From: Calothrix sp. C42_A2020_038
Lineage (GTDB): Bacteria > Cyanobacteriota > Cyanobacteriia > Cyanobacteriales > Nostocaceae
Direction of reading: 5' to 3'
DNA length: 64,000 bases
NCBI GenBank assembly: GCA_015272395.1
Contig: JACYLQ010000036.1
Coordinates: forward strand, 62,001 to 126,000
In this document: one piece after another, positions 26,497 through 36,307 of the stretch
Layout: the number at the start of each line of letters is the position of its first letter
Position numbering within the stretch: position 1 is the stretch's first letter
Notes under the pieces: model-generated
The model's input: only the letters and a program-made list of their open reading frames with translations
Database searches by the model: none
What the model was told of the DNA's origin: nothing
Position numbers and translations under genes: made by a program

Positions 26497-27738
26497 GTGG
26501 TTTTGAAATCCAATTATACAGGTTCTACCGAAGTAGTCACGAGTGGGTCAAACCCCTCAAATAAATCTAGCAGTATCGATTCAAATAATGCTGTAGGTTT
26601 GCAGAAAGCACAAGGTTATTCCGTGAGCTTATCGAAACAAGACCTTATACTTGAAAAAGTTGAGACAATATCATCTTGGGCGAATCAAAAAACAGATTCT
26701 ATTTATGAGTCATTAGTTTCAAGAACGCAACAAGTCGAAGAGTCGCAAGTAGATATTTTTCAAGTAGATATTTTTAATGGTGATAAACCAAAAGTACTAG
26801 TAGTTGACGACCATGCAGCTAGTAGAATGACATCTGTGGCTTTGTTAGCAATGGAGGGTTACGAAATCATTGAAGCTGATAGCGGAATTAGTGCTATAGA
26901 ATTGGTTGCTTATTCATCTCCAGACTTGATACTACTTGATGTCATGATGCCGGAAATGGATGGTTTTGAAGTTTGCCAAAGACTTAAGGATAATGAGCAG
27001 ACGCGATTAATCCCTGTAATTTTTATCACAGCATTAAATGATAGGCATTCTCGTATTCGTGGAATCGAAGTTGGGGCAGACGATTTTTTAACTAAACCAT
27101 TCGACCGTTTGGAATTAGCAGCGCGCGTAAAGTCGCTAGTGCGACAAAAACGGTTAAATGAAGACCTTGACCACGCTGAAAAAGTTTTATTCTCAATTGC
27201 ACGGGCAATTGAAAGCCGTGACCCAAATACAGGTGACCACTGCGAACGTCTAGTACAACTAGGTAGAGCATTTGGTGAGTACCTCCAACTCTCGCGCCAC
27301 CAAATTCGTGATTTAATGTGGGGAGGCTACCTGCATGATATTGGTAAAGTCGGTATCCCGGATAACATACTGCTAAAACAAGGGAAATTGACTGATCAAG
27401 AGTGGGAGATTATGCGTCAACATGTTCTAATCGGGGAACGCATTTGTCATCCATTACGTAGTATGCGCGGCGTAATACCAATAATCAGACATCATCATGA
27501 GCGATGGGATGGATCTGGATACCCTGACAAGCTCAAAGGTGATGAAATACCTGAACTGGCACAAGTATTTCAAATTGTTGACATTTATGATGCTCTGACA
27601 AGCGAGCGTCCTTATAAAAAGGCTTATACTCCTGAAGAAGCACTGTCTATAATTGCAGAGGAAACAGTTAAAGGTTGGCGCAATCCGCAATTAATGGAAA
27701 AGTTTGCCCAGTTCATTCGTCAGCGCTACCAGATATAG
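26497..27738 (+). CDS. Response regulator with HD-GYP c-di-GMP phosphodiesterase domain
   Basis: This 413-residue protein starts at a GTG with TTGGAG about eight bases upstream. After a disordered N-terminus comes a receiver domain (about 103-220): VVDDH acidic pair, phospho-acceptor Asp in LLLDVMMPEMDG, and Lys in LTKPF. The HD-GYP domain (about 228-410) has the metal-binding HD (LHDIGKVGIPD) and HHERWDGSGYPDKL, the GYP signature with the catalytic-type residues intact. It should hydrolyse cyclic di-GMP when phosphorylated. A cognate histidine kinase is not adjacent. The BcsA-like glycosyltransferase at 1-3 kb is a possible c-di-GMP target, which is speculation. Confidence 0.95.
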   Translation: MVLKSNYTGSTEVVTSGSNPSNKSSSIDSNNAVGLQKAQGYSVSLSKQDLILEKVETISSWANQKTDSIYESLVSRTQQVEESQVDIFQVDIFNGDKPKVLVVDDHAASRMTSVALLAMEGYEIIEADSGISAIELVAYSSPDLILLDVMMPEMDGFEVCQRLKDNEQTRLIPVIFITALNDRHSRIRGIEVGADDFLTKPFDRLELAARVKSLVRQKRLNEDLDHAEKVLFSIARAIESRDPNTGDHCERLVQLGRAFGEYLQLSRHQIRDLMWGGYLHDIGKVGIPDNILLKQGKLTDQEWEIMRQHVLIGERICHPLRSMRGVIPIIRHHHERWDGSGYPDKLKGDEIPELAQVFQIVDIYDALTSERPYKKAYTPEEALSIIAEETVKGWRNPQLMEKFAQFIRQRYQI

Positions 27739-27952
27739 CAACTCAATAGTATTAATCGCACTCAGCGCCAACGCGAGAGTAGATTCATAAATATAAATGT
27801 AAGCAGTTAACATTTCGATTTTGGATGATTAGCTGGTATTATTTGAGCCTGAACTCTTAAATTTCGAGTAGAGGTTTCTGCTCGAGATTTTGAATTTAGC
27901 TCAGTATTCTGAGCGTTCACGAACGCAATTCACACATGCAGTATCGCTAATT

Positions 27953-29317
27953 ATGGTAGTAGTAGCAATTCTGGCGGCGGGACGAGGCACAAGAATGAAA
28001 TCGAGCCAACCCAAAGTTTTACATAAATTAGGCGGTTTATCACTTGTTGAACGAGTCCTTTATAGTGTTGAGCCGATGCAACCGAAGCGGCGGATAGTAA
28101 TCGTAGGGTATCAAGCGAGTGAAGTCAAAACCGCAATGCAGTCGCTACCCAATTTAGAGTTTGTAGAGCAAACTACACAGTTGGGAACAGGTCATGCGAT
28201 TCAACAACTACTACCCCACCTACAAGGTTACGAAGGCGATTTGTTGGTACTAAACGGAGATGTACCCTTGTTACGTCCCGAAACATTGAAAAATCTCCTG
28301 CAAATCCATCAAGACAAGCAAAATGCTGCCACAATTCTCACCGCTTATTTGCCCGACCCTAAAGGTTACGGGCGCGTTTTTTGTAATGGTGAAAATTTTG
28401 TGCAGCAAATCGTTGAAGACAAAGATTGCACAGCAGCTCAAAAACAAAATCGCCGCATTAATGCTGGAATTTACTGTTTCCGCTGGCAGGATTTAGCGCT
28501 TGTACTACCACACTTACAAGCGAACAACGCTCAAAAAGAGTATTACCTGACTGATGCTGTTACACAAGTTTCACCTGTAATGGCTGTAGATGTTGAAGAT
28601 CACCAAGAAATTTTGGGTATTAATGACAGACTTCAATTAGCTGGCGCCTATGAAATTTTGCAGAACCGTGTTAAAAACCAATGGATGGCAGCAGGTGTAA
28701 CGATTATTGACCCTGCCAGTGTCACAATTGATGAGACAGTTAAGTTGCACCCCGATGTCATTATTGAGCCACAAACGCATTTGCGAGGTTCAACCATAAT
28801 TCATACAGGATCTACGATTGGACCGGGAAGCTTAATCGAAAACAGTCAAATCGGTGAGAATGTCTCGGTACAGTTTTCAGTAATTATAAACAGCAACATC
28901 TCTTCAGGTACTCGTATCGGTCCCTATGCCCACTTACGTGGTCAAGTTGAAGTTGGTGAAGGATGCCGCATCGGTAACTTCGTTGAATTGAAGAATACCA
29001 CTTTAGGCGGCAAAACTAACGTTGCCCATTTATCATATTTAGGCGACACTACAACCGGAACCAAAGTTAATATCGGTGCTGGAACAATCACCGCTAATTA
29101 CGACGGTTTCAAGAAACATCCAACTAAAATCGGCGATAACACAAAAACAGGTTCTAACAGTGTTTTAGTCGCACCACTTACTCTTGGTTCAGATGTTTAC
29201 ATCGCCGCAGGTTCAACAATTGCCCAAGATATTCCCGATGATTGTTTAGTAATAGCTCGTTCACAACCAGTTATCAAACCGGGCTGGGTATCAAAAAAAC
29301 GAGATGAGAATAAGTGA
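27953..29317 (+). CDS. glmU: Bifunctional N-acetylglucosamine-1-P uridyltransferase / glucosamine-1-P acetyltransferase
   Basis: GlmU makes UDP-GlcNAc for peptidoglycan and lipopolysaccharide. From the ATG at 27953 it has 454 residues, the family norm. The uridyltransferase domain opens with [20 protein letters not shown] (about 6-25, nucleotide-binding) and carries NGDVPLL. The left-handed beta-helix acetyltransferase domain (about 250-450) shows hexapeptide repeats, ENSQIGENV, and [15 protein letters not shown] (acetyl-CoA/active site). The frame extends upstream to a TTG at 27890, but the extra 21 residues would precede the conserved N-terminus, so the ATG is preferred. Confidence 0.97.
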   Translation: MVVVAILAAGRGTRMKSSQPKVLHKLGGLSLVERVLYSVEPMQPKRRIVIVGYQASEVKTAMQSLPNLEFVEQTTQLGTGHAIQQLLPHLQGYEGDLLVLNGDVPLLRPETLKNLLQIHQDKQNAATILTAYLPDPKGYGRVFCNGENFVQQIVEDKDCTAAQKQNRRINAGIYCFRWQDLALVLPHLQANNAQKEYYLTDAVTQVSPVMAVDVEDHQEILGINDRLQLAGAYEILQNRVKNQWMAAGVTIIDPASVTIDETVKLHPDVIIEPQTHLRGSTIIHTGSTIGPGSLIENSQIGENVSVQFSVIINSNISSGTRIGPYAHLRGQVEVGEGCRIGNFVELKNTTLGGKTNVAHLSYLGDTTTGTKVNIGAGTITANYDGFKKHPTKIGDNTKTGSNSVLVAPLTLGSDVYIAAGSTIAQDIPDDCLVIARSQPVIKPGWVSKKRDENK

Positions 29318-29329
29318 AATTTAGGAGTA

Positions 29330-29351
29330 GAGACGCAATTAATTGCGTCTC
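29330..29351. repeat. Perfect palindrome GAGACGCAATT/AATTGCGTCTC
   Basis: A 22-base perfect palindrome lies 13 bases after the glmU stop. A close relative, AGACGCGATTAATCGCGTCT, is at 61989-62008. It may end glmU transcription, but the second copy marks it as a dispersed palindrome family. Confidence 0.75.
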
Positions 29352-29364
29352 CAAAGAGTTGGGA

Positions 29365-29393
29365 GGAGCGGAGTGGAAGTATAACTCCGCTCC
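29365..29393. terminator. Hairpin between convergent glmU and isoaspartyl peptidase genes
   Basis: GGAGCGGAGT and ACTCCGCTCC form a perfect 10-base stem with a 9-base loop, placed 18 bases from the end of the minus-strand peptidase gene. It fits a bidirectional terminator. Confidence 0.65.
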
Positions 29394-29410
29394 TTTGCTC
29401 CTCATAACTA

Positions 29411-30355
29411 TCAACTTCCTGCTACTCCCACTATTGATTCTTCAGAAAGCTCTAAAGTATCATTCATTTTTTCTCCATTGTGGTAAGCAGCTAACAAAAC
29501 TTCGCTAGTTTTACCCCATGCAATTGTTCCGTTCGCATCAAGGGCAATGGCGCCTAAATCACGTTTGTTTGCACTTGCTTCGTGAAACGAACGCTGCATT
29601 GCTTCTATCAAAGACATTCCATCTGTTACCCGTATTACTATACGTGGCGCCAAACACTCATCAATAATGTCTTCACCAACACCTGTACAACTTACACCTG
29701 CGTACTGAGTTGCATAATTACCAGCAGGCATAGCGGAATCGCTGACTCTACCAATACGTTCAAACCCTTTACCGCCAGTAGATGTGCCAGCAGCAATTCT
29801 GCCGTCAGTATCAAAAGCAACAACGCCAATAGTACCTCTACCTGCGCTGCTTTCTACTAATTCTTTTTCTGCCACTACACCTGCCATCGTTTTTTTGAAA
29901 TTATCCTGGCGTTCTTGTAACCATTCTTCTAGACGTAAATCTGTAAGAGGATTATAGCTTGGTAACTGTAGCTCTCGCGTCAACTCGCTGGCGCCAAAAT
30001 CTGAAAGCACTCGGTCAGAAGAAGACTGTAGAAACTGCGCTAAATTAATAGGATTTTGAATGCGCGTAACATTAATCACACCACTAAAACTCTGAGATGC
30101 ACCATCCATCAAAGAAGCACTCATGCGAATTTGCCCATCAGATTGTAGTACAGAACCTGTACCAGCATTAAAACGTGGGTCATCCTCCAATAGTTGACAA
30201 CCTCTTACTACTGCTTCCGTTGCACTGACACCAGATATAAGTAAAGCGTAAACCTCTTCTAAGACTTTATATAGCGACTGACGCACAGCTTCAACGCCAC
30301 CTTTACCTTTAAGTGAACTGCCAGCCCCACCATGAATAATTAATTTAGGTTGCAC
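29411..30355 (-). CDS. Plant-type isoaspartyl peptidase / L-asparaginase
   Basis: This 314-residue N-terminal-nucleophile hydrolase removes isoaspartyl dipeptides and asparagine. The precursor is self-cleaved before the catalytic Thr in GRGTIGVVA (about 175-183), giving alpha and beta chains. Other family marks are IHGGAG near the start, NAGTGSVLQ (about 62), GASQSFSGV and the beta-chain ATQYAGVSCTGVGEDII. In cyanobacteria this enzyme typically releases Asp and Arg from beta-Asp-Arg left by cyanophycinase; that role is possible here, but no cyanophycin genes are near. Confidence 0.93.
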   Translation of the reverse strand: MQPKLIIHGGAGSSLKGKGGVEAVRQSLYKVLEEVYALLISGVSATEAVVRGCQLLEDDPRFNAGTGSVLQSDGQIRMSASLMDGASQSFSGVINVTRIQNPINLAQFLQSSSDRVLSDFGASELTRELQLPSYNPLTDLRLEEWLQERQDNFKKTMAGVVAEKELVESSAGRGTIGVVAFDTDGRIAAGTSTGGKGFERIGRVSDSAMPAGNYATQYAGVSCTGVGEDIIDECLAPRIVIRVTDGMSLIEAMQRSFHEASANKRDLGAIALDANGTIAWGKTSEVLLAAYHNGEKMNDTLELSEESIVGVAGS

Positions 30356-30381
30356 CTGTAAACTCCAGAAATGATTTCAAT

Positions 30382-30543
30382 TTAATCTTCATTTTTAGCC
30401 TGTGAACGCCGACGACGGCAGCGTTCAGAGCAATATTTTACTTCGTCCCAGTTCTTTTCCCATTTTTTGCGCCATGTAAAAGTAAGTCCGCAAACTGGGC
30501 AGATTTTGGTTGGCAGGTCAGACTTTGAACGAGCGCGTCCCAT
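30382..30543 (-). CDS. DUF2256 zinc-ribbon-like small protein
   Basis: This 53-residue gene reads [20 protein letters not shown] and continues with [20 protein letters not shown] and CRRRRSQ. That is the DUF2256 signature: CPVCG, WRKKW, and a CSERCRR pair, probably a small zinc finger. It sits 26 bases downstream of the isoaspartyl peptidase start codon on the other side, in the same minus-strand direction, and upstream of that gene, so the two may be co-transcribed. Function is unknown; the family is widespread in cyanobacteria and proteobacteria. Confidence 0.88.
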   Translation of the reverse strand: MGRARSKSDLPTKICPVCGLTFTWRKKWEKNWDEVKYCSERCRRRRSQAKNED

Positions 30544-30599
30544 AGATTTTCAAAAATTTATTTAGATTTATTAAGATGAACAGCGATCAAAATTGACTT

Positions 30600-33488
30600 C
30601 TACTTAGGAGCAAGGGGTAGAAGTAACCGACTAACAATACGGGCATCTGGTAACTGATAAAAATGTATTTCTCCTTCCATTTGTTGTATTAAGTCATGAC
30701 AGATAAGTAAATGTAAACCTGGTGGTACATCTAAGTTAGAAGTTACAAGTATATCTTTTGGCTTGCTTTGATAAAGTTCTGTAAGTAGTTGTGCGTTGAC
30801 AGTACCATTATCTGTAATTGAAAGCTCTAAAGAATGTTCGTCAAGGCGCCGGCACCAAAAGTCTATTCTTCCTCCAGGTACAGAACGTTCTACAGAGTAT
30901 AGTAGTATTTCATTTATTATTAATTCAATCTTTACGATGTCACCAACAACAATTAAAGAATACTGCGACAAGCTCAAACTAGTCCTTTCTGGTGTCTGAT
31001 CAACGGTATTTTGTCCTAAACCATGCACTCCAACCCAGAGCTTTTTCTGTTTAAGCAATTTATCTACTCGTTCCAGCGAACGTTTAAGTAAACTGGCAAT
31101 AGGCGTTTTTTCCCTAATTATCTGTAACTGCCATTGTTCATTCTCAATCAAACTAGTTATCGATGAATAACAACTCTCTATCTGACGCAGCATTTGCTGG
31201 TAGCGCATTTGTACAAATTCAGTATTTGGAGTGCCCAATGCTTTGATTTGATCAAGTAATGAAGTTACTAATCGTTGGTTTTCCTCAACTCTACGATGTT
31301 TATACCAATTTATTTGTTGTAATTCTTGCTTCGATTTGAGTAGCGCTTTCGTTACATGCTTTTGGCGCCGCAACCAAGCAAGTTGGCAAATTAAAATGGA
31401 GGCAGCATTTAAACTTTGTTCCGACCAATTACGCCCTAAAGTATCTCCTATTACTACTACACCCGTTGGCTTATAATCAGGGCTAGTGTGTAATGCTGTT
31501 ACTAAAACTTGACCGATACCTGAACCATATAGCCATTTACGTGTATCTTCCGGTAAATCTTTGAAGTGCAAAAACATCATTGTCTTGCTGCCTAATGCCC
31601 ACTGTATCAAAGCTTCGGCTTGTAACGGCACTAATATTTCTGAATTAAAGGCAAATTTATCATCAACAATCAAACCAGGTATAATTTCAGCATATTCTTC
31701 TCCAGGCATCCACGATAACATCAGAATTAGAGGGCATTTGAGAACAGTTGCGATTTGGCGCAGAGAAATAATTTCTAGATGCTTGATGTCTGATTCTGTG
31801 TTGCTATCTTGTGCCTGCTCAATAATTCCTAGCGACTCTTGAAAGATCTGCATCACTTTAGAATTCTGCTCATTATTGAAGTGCAGTTGCCACTGTCTGG
31901 TAATCACTCCTACTTGCTGACTAACAACTTGAACCAATTCTTTTTCACCCACTGTCCAAGCTCTGTCGCTTTCTTTGGTAATCAACATCAATGCTTCAGG
32001 CGCATTTCCCATCGTACAGTTCGTTACAATCAAAGAGCGAACTCCGAACTCAAGCAAGCTAGAACGCCAGTTAAAAAATCGTAAGTCTTCTTCTAAGTTT
32101 TCAATGGCAATAGCTTCAGAAGTACGCTGCAAAAGCGACCAGTCCACTTCACGCAAAGCCTCAAAATCAAAATTTAACGGGCGCCGATTATGCGGTTGAG
32201 TCTGGAACAAAATTTTATACTTACTATATTCATCATTGTAGAGCAGAAGTACTAATCGATTTGCGCCGAGTCTTTCCAAGATTTTTTTGGCGCAGTTGCT
32301 CAAAGTTTGCTCGAAGTCATATTGACTATATATGGCTTTGGCAACTTCGCTGGTTAACTGAGCATCGGCACGAATTTGCTCAGTTTTATTCTCCATTTCT
32401 TCTGCGGGTGCAACAAGCGAAACTAATCCTGCTGCACCTTGAACAAAGCTTTTGTCAGTTTCCTTCCATATGCGTGCTTCTGAAGCTTCGACTGCTAAAA
32501 AACCAAGTAAATCTTTTTGCCATATAATAGGTGCTGCAAGTAAAGAACGTAGATGCAAGCGTTGCATCAACTGAGCAGTGAAATGGCTTTTGAGTGAACT
32601 TCGCCCTTCACCAACGACGACAATTTCATTTATCGCTAAAGCGTAATAGAAGTCGCTCAACTCCTCAACTGTTATTGAACCTGGTGCAGTCCGGTTTCTA
32701 TCAAATTTGCTACGGTTAGAAGCCCTATCTAAAAATTTTTCCTCAGTGGCAAAACTAATACTTGAGTTACTGCTGAAACGGCGCCAAAAATACCGACCTT
32801 CACGTTCATACCAGTATATGTGAGTCCGAGTTGGTGTGATAAACTCTTGTGTAGCCTTAACTACAGCTTCTAAACGCTGGTTTAAATTGTTCGATGATTG
32901 TATTTTTTGTAACAAGCTTAACAATGGTTCTTCAAGACGCTTGGTGTTTTTTTGCTGCCAATTCATCTCATACTGATATAGGGCTGCGGCTAATTCTCCT
33001 AATACCATCATCAATCTGGCTTTGGTATCGGTAGGTAAAAGATATCCCCAGCGAGTTGAACCAAGTAAAAGTAAACCTAAACAACGGTCTCTATAACGAA
33101 TAGGCAAAATTATAGTCCCTTGGATTTGAGACTTTTTAGCTAATTCTTGCCACACAAGTGCGCGCGTTTCTGCCCGCAAGTCAGCAACACCAACCGGACG
33201 TTGTTCGATGACTACTTGCTCTAACAAATCTCCAGGACTGAGAACTAATTGTTGATTTAATAAGCTACTACTGCCTCCGGGCGTGAATCCTCCCTTACCG
33301 ATTAGAATATGATTTAAGCGGTCATAAAGTGCCACCCACACCAAGCTGTAGTCAAACTGTTCTTTGACAAAGGTAATGATAGTTTCAATTAAAACATCAA
33401 TATTATCTTCTTCTCGGAGGCTTTGTAGGACTCGCCCCAAGGAAATAATATGCTGTTCAGCGGCTATTGGTCGTTGTGGCTGCCCCAT
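30600..33488 (-). CDS. Multi-GAF protein with degenerate histidine-kinase ATPase end
   Basis: This 962-residue cytosolic protein has an N-terminal GAF-like domain (about 18-170), two or three further GAF-like segments (about 205-375, 385-560, 570-720), a coiled-coil region (about 730-800) and a C-terminal region resembling an HATPase fold (about 860-960, with ELSITDNGT). I see no H-box with a clear phospho-acceptor His, and the glycine-rich G2 box is replaced by DVPPGLHLLICHDLI. It may therefore be a non-catalytic regulator or a divergent kinase. Inputs could be small molecules or bilins, but no bilin-binding Cys motif is obvious. Confidence 0.75.
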   Translation of the reverse strand: MGQPQRPIAAEQHIISLGRVLQSLREEDNIDVLIETIITFVKEQFDYSLVWVALYDRLNHILIGKGGFTPGGSSSLLNQQLVLSPGDLLEQVVIEQRPVGVADLRAETRALVWQELAKKSQIQGTIILPIRYRDRCLGLLLLGSTRWGYLLPTDTKARLMMVLGELAAALYQYEMNWQQKNTKRLEEPLLSLLQKIQSSNNLNQRLEAVVKATQEFITPTRTHIYWYEREGRYFWRRFSSNSSISFATEEKFLDRASNRSKFDRNRTAPGSITVEELSDFYYALAINEIVVVGEGRSSLKSHFTAQLMQRLHLRSLLAAPIIWQKDLLGFLAVEASEARIWKETDKSFVQGAAGLVSLVAPAEEMENKTEQIRADAQLTSEVAKAIYSQYDFEQTLSNCAKKILERLGANRLVLLLYNDEYSKYKILFQTQPHNRRPLNFDFEALREVDWSLLQRTSEAIAIENLEEDLRFFNWRSSLLEFGVRSLIVTNCTMGNAPEALMLITKESDRAWTVGEKELVQVVSQQVGVITRQWQLHFNNEQNSKVMQIFQESLGIIEQAQDSNTESDIKHLEIISLRQIATVLKCPLILMLSWMPGEEYAEIIPGLIVDDKFAFNSEILVPLQAEALIQWALGSKTMMFLHFKDLPEDTRKWLYGSGIGQVLVTALHTSPDYKPTGVVVIGDTLGRNWSEQSLNAASILICQLAWLRRQKHVTKALLKSKQELQQINWYKHRRVEENQRLVTSLLDQIKALGTPNTEFVQMRYQQMLRQIESCYSSITSLIENEQWQLQIIREKTPIASLLKRSLERVDKLLKQKKLWVGVHGLGQNTVDQTPERTSLSLSQYSLIVVGDIVKIELIINEILLYSVERSVPGGRIDFWCRRLDEHSLELSITDNGTVNAQLLTELYQSKPKDILVTSNLDVPPGLHLLICHDLIQQMEGEIHFYQLPDARIVSRLLLPLAPK

Positions 33489-33590
33489 AGAAGCGGTCTA
33501 TTGGTTCTAACATAGCTTGTTTGTACTTAAGATGCCCAAATAGTAGCTTCAACTATCAAAATTGATGGTACTCCACTCTTAGTAATCATT

Positions 33591-33625
33591 AACCCTCCCC
33601 TCGGCGCCGATTCCAGGGGAGGGTT
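33591..33625. repeat. Inverted repeat AACCCTCCCCT/AGGGGAGGGTT
   Basis: An 11-base perfect stem encloses a 13-base loop that contains GGCGCC. A second hairpin (33648-33668) follows. Both lie between the multi-GAF gene and pyrD, which are divergent, so they are not simple terminators. Confidence 0.6.
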
Positions 33626-33647
33626 AACCCACAGAGTCGTTTTTCCT

Positions 33648-33668
33648 CCCCTGGTTTTTAACCAGGGG
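33648..33668. repeat. Hairpin CCCCTGGTT-ttt-AACCAGGGG upstream of pyrD
   Basis: The perfect 9-base stem ends 13 bases before the first ATG of pyrD, so in the mRNA it would sit next to or overlap the ribosome binding region. It could attenuate pyrD translation or transcription; it may also simply be part of a CCCCTGG-type intergenic repeat. Confidence 0.5.
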
Positions 33669-33681
33669 TTTCCCAGCTACC

Positions 33682-34827
33682 ATGATGATTTTTATGAAAG
33701 ATATCTACCAACTCGCAATTCGCCCATTATTGTTCAATTGGGTGAAAGCGGATCCTGAAAAACTACATACTTCAACAATTCACAATTTAAATTGGCTTGG
33801 CAATGTTTGTTATAGTCCTGCTACAACTTGGGTAAATCAACTGTTGCAGCAATCTTTGTGCTTATTCGATCAACGTTTAAAACAAAATCTTTTTGGACTA
33901 CATTTCCCTAACCCAGTCGGGTTAGCTGCTGGGTTTGATAAAGATGGTATTGCCGCACCATTGTGGGGAAGCTTAGGGTTTGGGTTCGCGGAATTAGGAA
34001 CTGTTACTTTTCATCCTCAACCTGGAAACCCACAACCTCGCTTGTTCCGTTTACCTGAAGATAATGCAGTCCTAAATCGAATGGGTTTTAATAACCTAGG
34101 TGCAGCGGATATGGCAGTGAGATTAACCCAAGTCAGAAAGCGTTTAGATTTACCCATACCAATTGGCGTGAATTTGGGTAAGTCAAAAATTACACCTCTT
34201 GAAACCGCAGCTACTGATTACTGCGATAGTTTTTGTTTGCTCAAAGATTGCGGTGATTATTTTGTTGTCAACGTTTCCTCACCCAATACTCCTGGACTAC
34301 GTGCGCTTCAGGATGCCTCTATGCTTTCTTCTATCCTTGAGACTTTAAATCAACAAAACGATGCCCAAAAGCCAATATTTGTCAAGATAGCGCCAGATTT
34401 AGAATGGGAAGCAATATCTGACATTATCGAGTTAGCTAAAGTTTATAAGTTAGCAGGAATTATTGCTACAAACACAACAATTCGTCGCGATAGCTTAAAA
34501 ACAAGGTTGATTGTGAAAACTGGAAAATCACCTCAAGACGAAGCTGGTGGAATCAGTGGGGCGCCAGTACGTAATCGTGCGACCGAAGTAATTCGTTATA
34601 TTTATAAGCATTCGCAAGGGCAAATACCAATCATCGGGGTCGGTGGTATTTTTACCGCAGATGATGCATGGGAAAAAATAACCGCAGGTGCCTGTTTAGT
34701 CCAAGTCTACACAGGTTGGATATACGAAGGTCCCTGGATGATACGGCGTATCCTCGAAGGTTTACTCGTTCGACTGGAAGAAAAAGGGCTAAGTTCAATT
34801 AGTGAAGCAGTGGGAATTGGAGAGTAG
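33682..34827 (+). CDS. pyrD: Dihydroorotate dehydrogenase (quinone), class 2
   Basis: PyrD oxidises dihydroorotate to orotate in pyrimidine synthesis, passing electrons to a membrane quinone. The 381-residue protein carries the class 2 N-terminal helical extension (about 1-50) and FMN-barrel motifs: GLAAGFDKDG (about 80), NRMGFNN (about 134), VNVSSPNTPGLR (about 198, catalytic Ser region) and GVGGIFTADDAWEKI (about 321). ATGs at 33682, 33685 and 33694 are all possible; the conserved start is probably the MKDIYQL Met at 33694. A hairpin lies just upstream. Confidence 0.95.
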   Translation: MMIFMKDIYQLAIRPLLFNWVKADPEKLHTSTIHNLNWLGNVCYSPATTWVNQLLQQSLCLFDQRLKQNLFGLHFPNPVGLAAGFDKDGIAAPLWGSLGFGFAELGTVTFHPQPGNPQPRLFRLPEDNAVLNRMGFNNLGAADMAVRLTQVRKRLDLPIPIGVNLGKSKITPLETAATDYCDSFCLLKDCGDYFVVNVSSPNTPGLRALQDASMLSSILETLNQQNDAQKPIFVKIAPDLEWEAISDIIELAKVYKLAGIIATNTTIRRDSLKTRLIVKTGKSPQDEAGGISGAPVRNRATEVIRYIYKHSQGQIPIIGVGGIFTADDAWEKITAGACLVQVYTGWIYEGPWMIRRILEGLLVRLEEKGLSSISEAVGIGE

Positions 34828-34837
34828 AAAGGTTAAA

Positions 34838-34969
34838 TTTTAGACTTTAGATTTTGGATTGGGAATTGTATGTCCTGAACTTTAGACTTAAAGTTGGCAA
34901 TCAGCGATTGCTAGATAATGCTTTAGCACAATTTGTTCTAAATTGGAATCCAAAATCTAAAATCTAAAA
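34838..34969. repeat. Inverted repeat (about 24-base arms) between convergent genes
   Basis: TTTTAGACTTTAGATTTTGGATT (left) and its near-perfect reverse complement (right, ending CTAAAATCTAAAAC) flank a roughly 80-base core between pyrD and the next minus-strand gene. The arms are built of TTTAGATTTTGGATT, a repeat word also found at about 54650. This may be a MITE-like remnant or a paired heptamer-repeat element that works as a bidirectional terminator. Confidence 0.6.
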
Positions 34970-34974
34970 CTATT

Positions 34975-35847
34975 CTATTTCTCAAGCGGGAAAAACTCCC
35001 TAGCTTTACGGTCATACCTCCATGCAATACCGTCAGGGTCGCGATTACGACTCCATTCAGAAAAATCTGGGTCATCGCGTCGTTTGAAAACAGTACTGGA
35101 GTAAACATTCAACCTTTTAGCAAGTTCTGATTGAATCAATGAACCAAACACGAACTGCTCAGTTGGTGTTTTTGGTGTTTGTTCATGAACTTGCTGTTGT
35201 GTTTCTTGTTGTATGACTTCATGCTGCAATGCAGCTTGTAATAATTGAGCTTCTTGTTCCTCAGATGTTTTTATTTTTTCTGGAATTACTTCAACTTTTG
35301 GTAATTCTGCTTCTTTGACCTGGACTGTTGCTTTTGATTCTATAGGTGCTACTATTTCTGGTTGCTTTTCCTCGAATACAAGTGGCATTGCTGTCGGTGC
35401 CGCTAAAAGAGGCATTGCAGCAGTAGAACTTTTTCTTGGCTCGTGTTTAACTGGTTCGCTACTATCAAATATGCTGCCAAGGATATTAGCAGTGATGAAG
35501 TAGTAAATTTGTTTGCCTTCATTCGTATTAAGGACACTGGCGCCGAATTCAGAAGCTTTGGTATCAAGAAATCGTTTAGCCTTATCCCCAGAAAAGTTAC
35601 CCTTAAGCGCCAAATCCATTGGGGTTATACTACCCTGGTTTTGCTGAATTAGCTGATGGAAAATTGGGTTCACTCCTTCGCACCACTTATCCCATTGATA
35701 GCGTTGCCAAAGATTAATACCCGTTGCTAGCAAAATCAGACCTAGCCAAATACGCCAGGTCGAAACCAGGAAAACAACTATAAACGAGATAGGCAAAAGC
35801 AAAACGAGAAATCCTTTCCCGTAGCTTTCAATTGTTTTTTCACTCAT
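34975..35847 (-). CDS. Membrane-anchored protein with coiled middle and conserved C-terminal domain
   Basis: From the ATG at 35847 the product has 290 residues (an ATG 48 bases upstream would add 16). A hydrophobic hairpin (about 15-45, VLLLPISFIVVFLVSTWRIW) anchors it. The next part resembles a small helical domain (about 55-135). A Glu/Gln/Pro-rich linker (about 150-230) leads to a C-terminal domain with LAKRLNVYSSTVFKRRDDPDF and WRYDRKAREFFPL. That end looks like a helix-turn-helix-type fold, often seen in cyanobacterial hypothetical proteins. I do not recognise a family and propose no function. Confidence 0.65.
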   Translation of the reverse strand: MSEKTIESYGKGFLVLLLPISFIVVFLVSTWRIWLGLILLATGINLWQRYQWDKWCEGVNPIFHQLIQQNQGSITPMDLALKGNFSGDKAKRFLDTKASEFGASVLNTNEGKQIYYFITANILGSIFDSSEPVKHEPRKSSTAAMPLLAAPTAMPLVFEEKQPEIVAPIESKATVQVKEAELPKVEVIPEKIKTSEEQEAQLLQAALQHEVIQQETQQQVHEQTPKTPTEQFVFGSLIQSELAKRLNVYSSTVFKRRDDPDFSEWSRNRDPDGIAWRYDRKAREFFPLEK

Positions 35848-36307
35848 GCCGATTATTACCCAGTAATTGCTTTGTGAGTTGGGAAATAATATCATCTTGG
35901 CAAAAAGTGCGATACATATCTGTATACAAGGTAATTTGAAAAGAAAATTTTCCAGTTAACCTACAGCAAAGCTACACTTTTGCCAAAAGATAAACATGGC
36001 AAAATTATAGGCAAAAATGGAAAAAAAATCTTCACTTGTATATATATTTACTTTTTTGTACTGATTTAACATTGATTAAAACTTCCCGATTTATTCAGGA
36101 AACCGGAAACATAAAACTCTGTATACCTAAATTCCCAACTTCTTAAAGAAGTCGGGAATCTAGTTGATTTTGTACTATTTACCGTACTGATATGGCTGAG
36201 TTTTAGTTAGTCTCCATGTCAGTCAAAGTTTTAAATAGTACATGTGTTCAATGTGTATTCAGTCCTGTAGAATTTTGAAAGTTCATCTACTTAATATTTG
36301 ACATCAC
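35848..36307. other. Gap with a dispersed palindrome
   Basis: There is no coding signal I trust. A palindrome at 36131-36159 (ATTCCCAACTTCTT...AAGAAGTCGGGAAT) belongs to the same family as 878-905 and 46980-47010, with one G-T mismatch. The rest is AT-rich and carries promoters for the divergent flanking genes. Confidence 0.5.
36131..36159. repeat. ATTCCCRACTT palindrome, copy 2
   Basis: ATTCCCAACTTCTT faces AAGAAGTCGGGAAT around a very short loop. It matches the elements at 878-905 and 46980-47010 in its outer ATTCCCRACTT/AAGTCGGGAAT bases. No gene ends just before it, so it is better read as a repeat than as a terminator. Confidence 0.65.
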
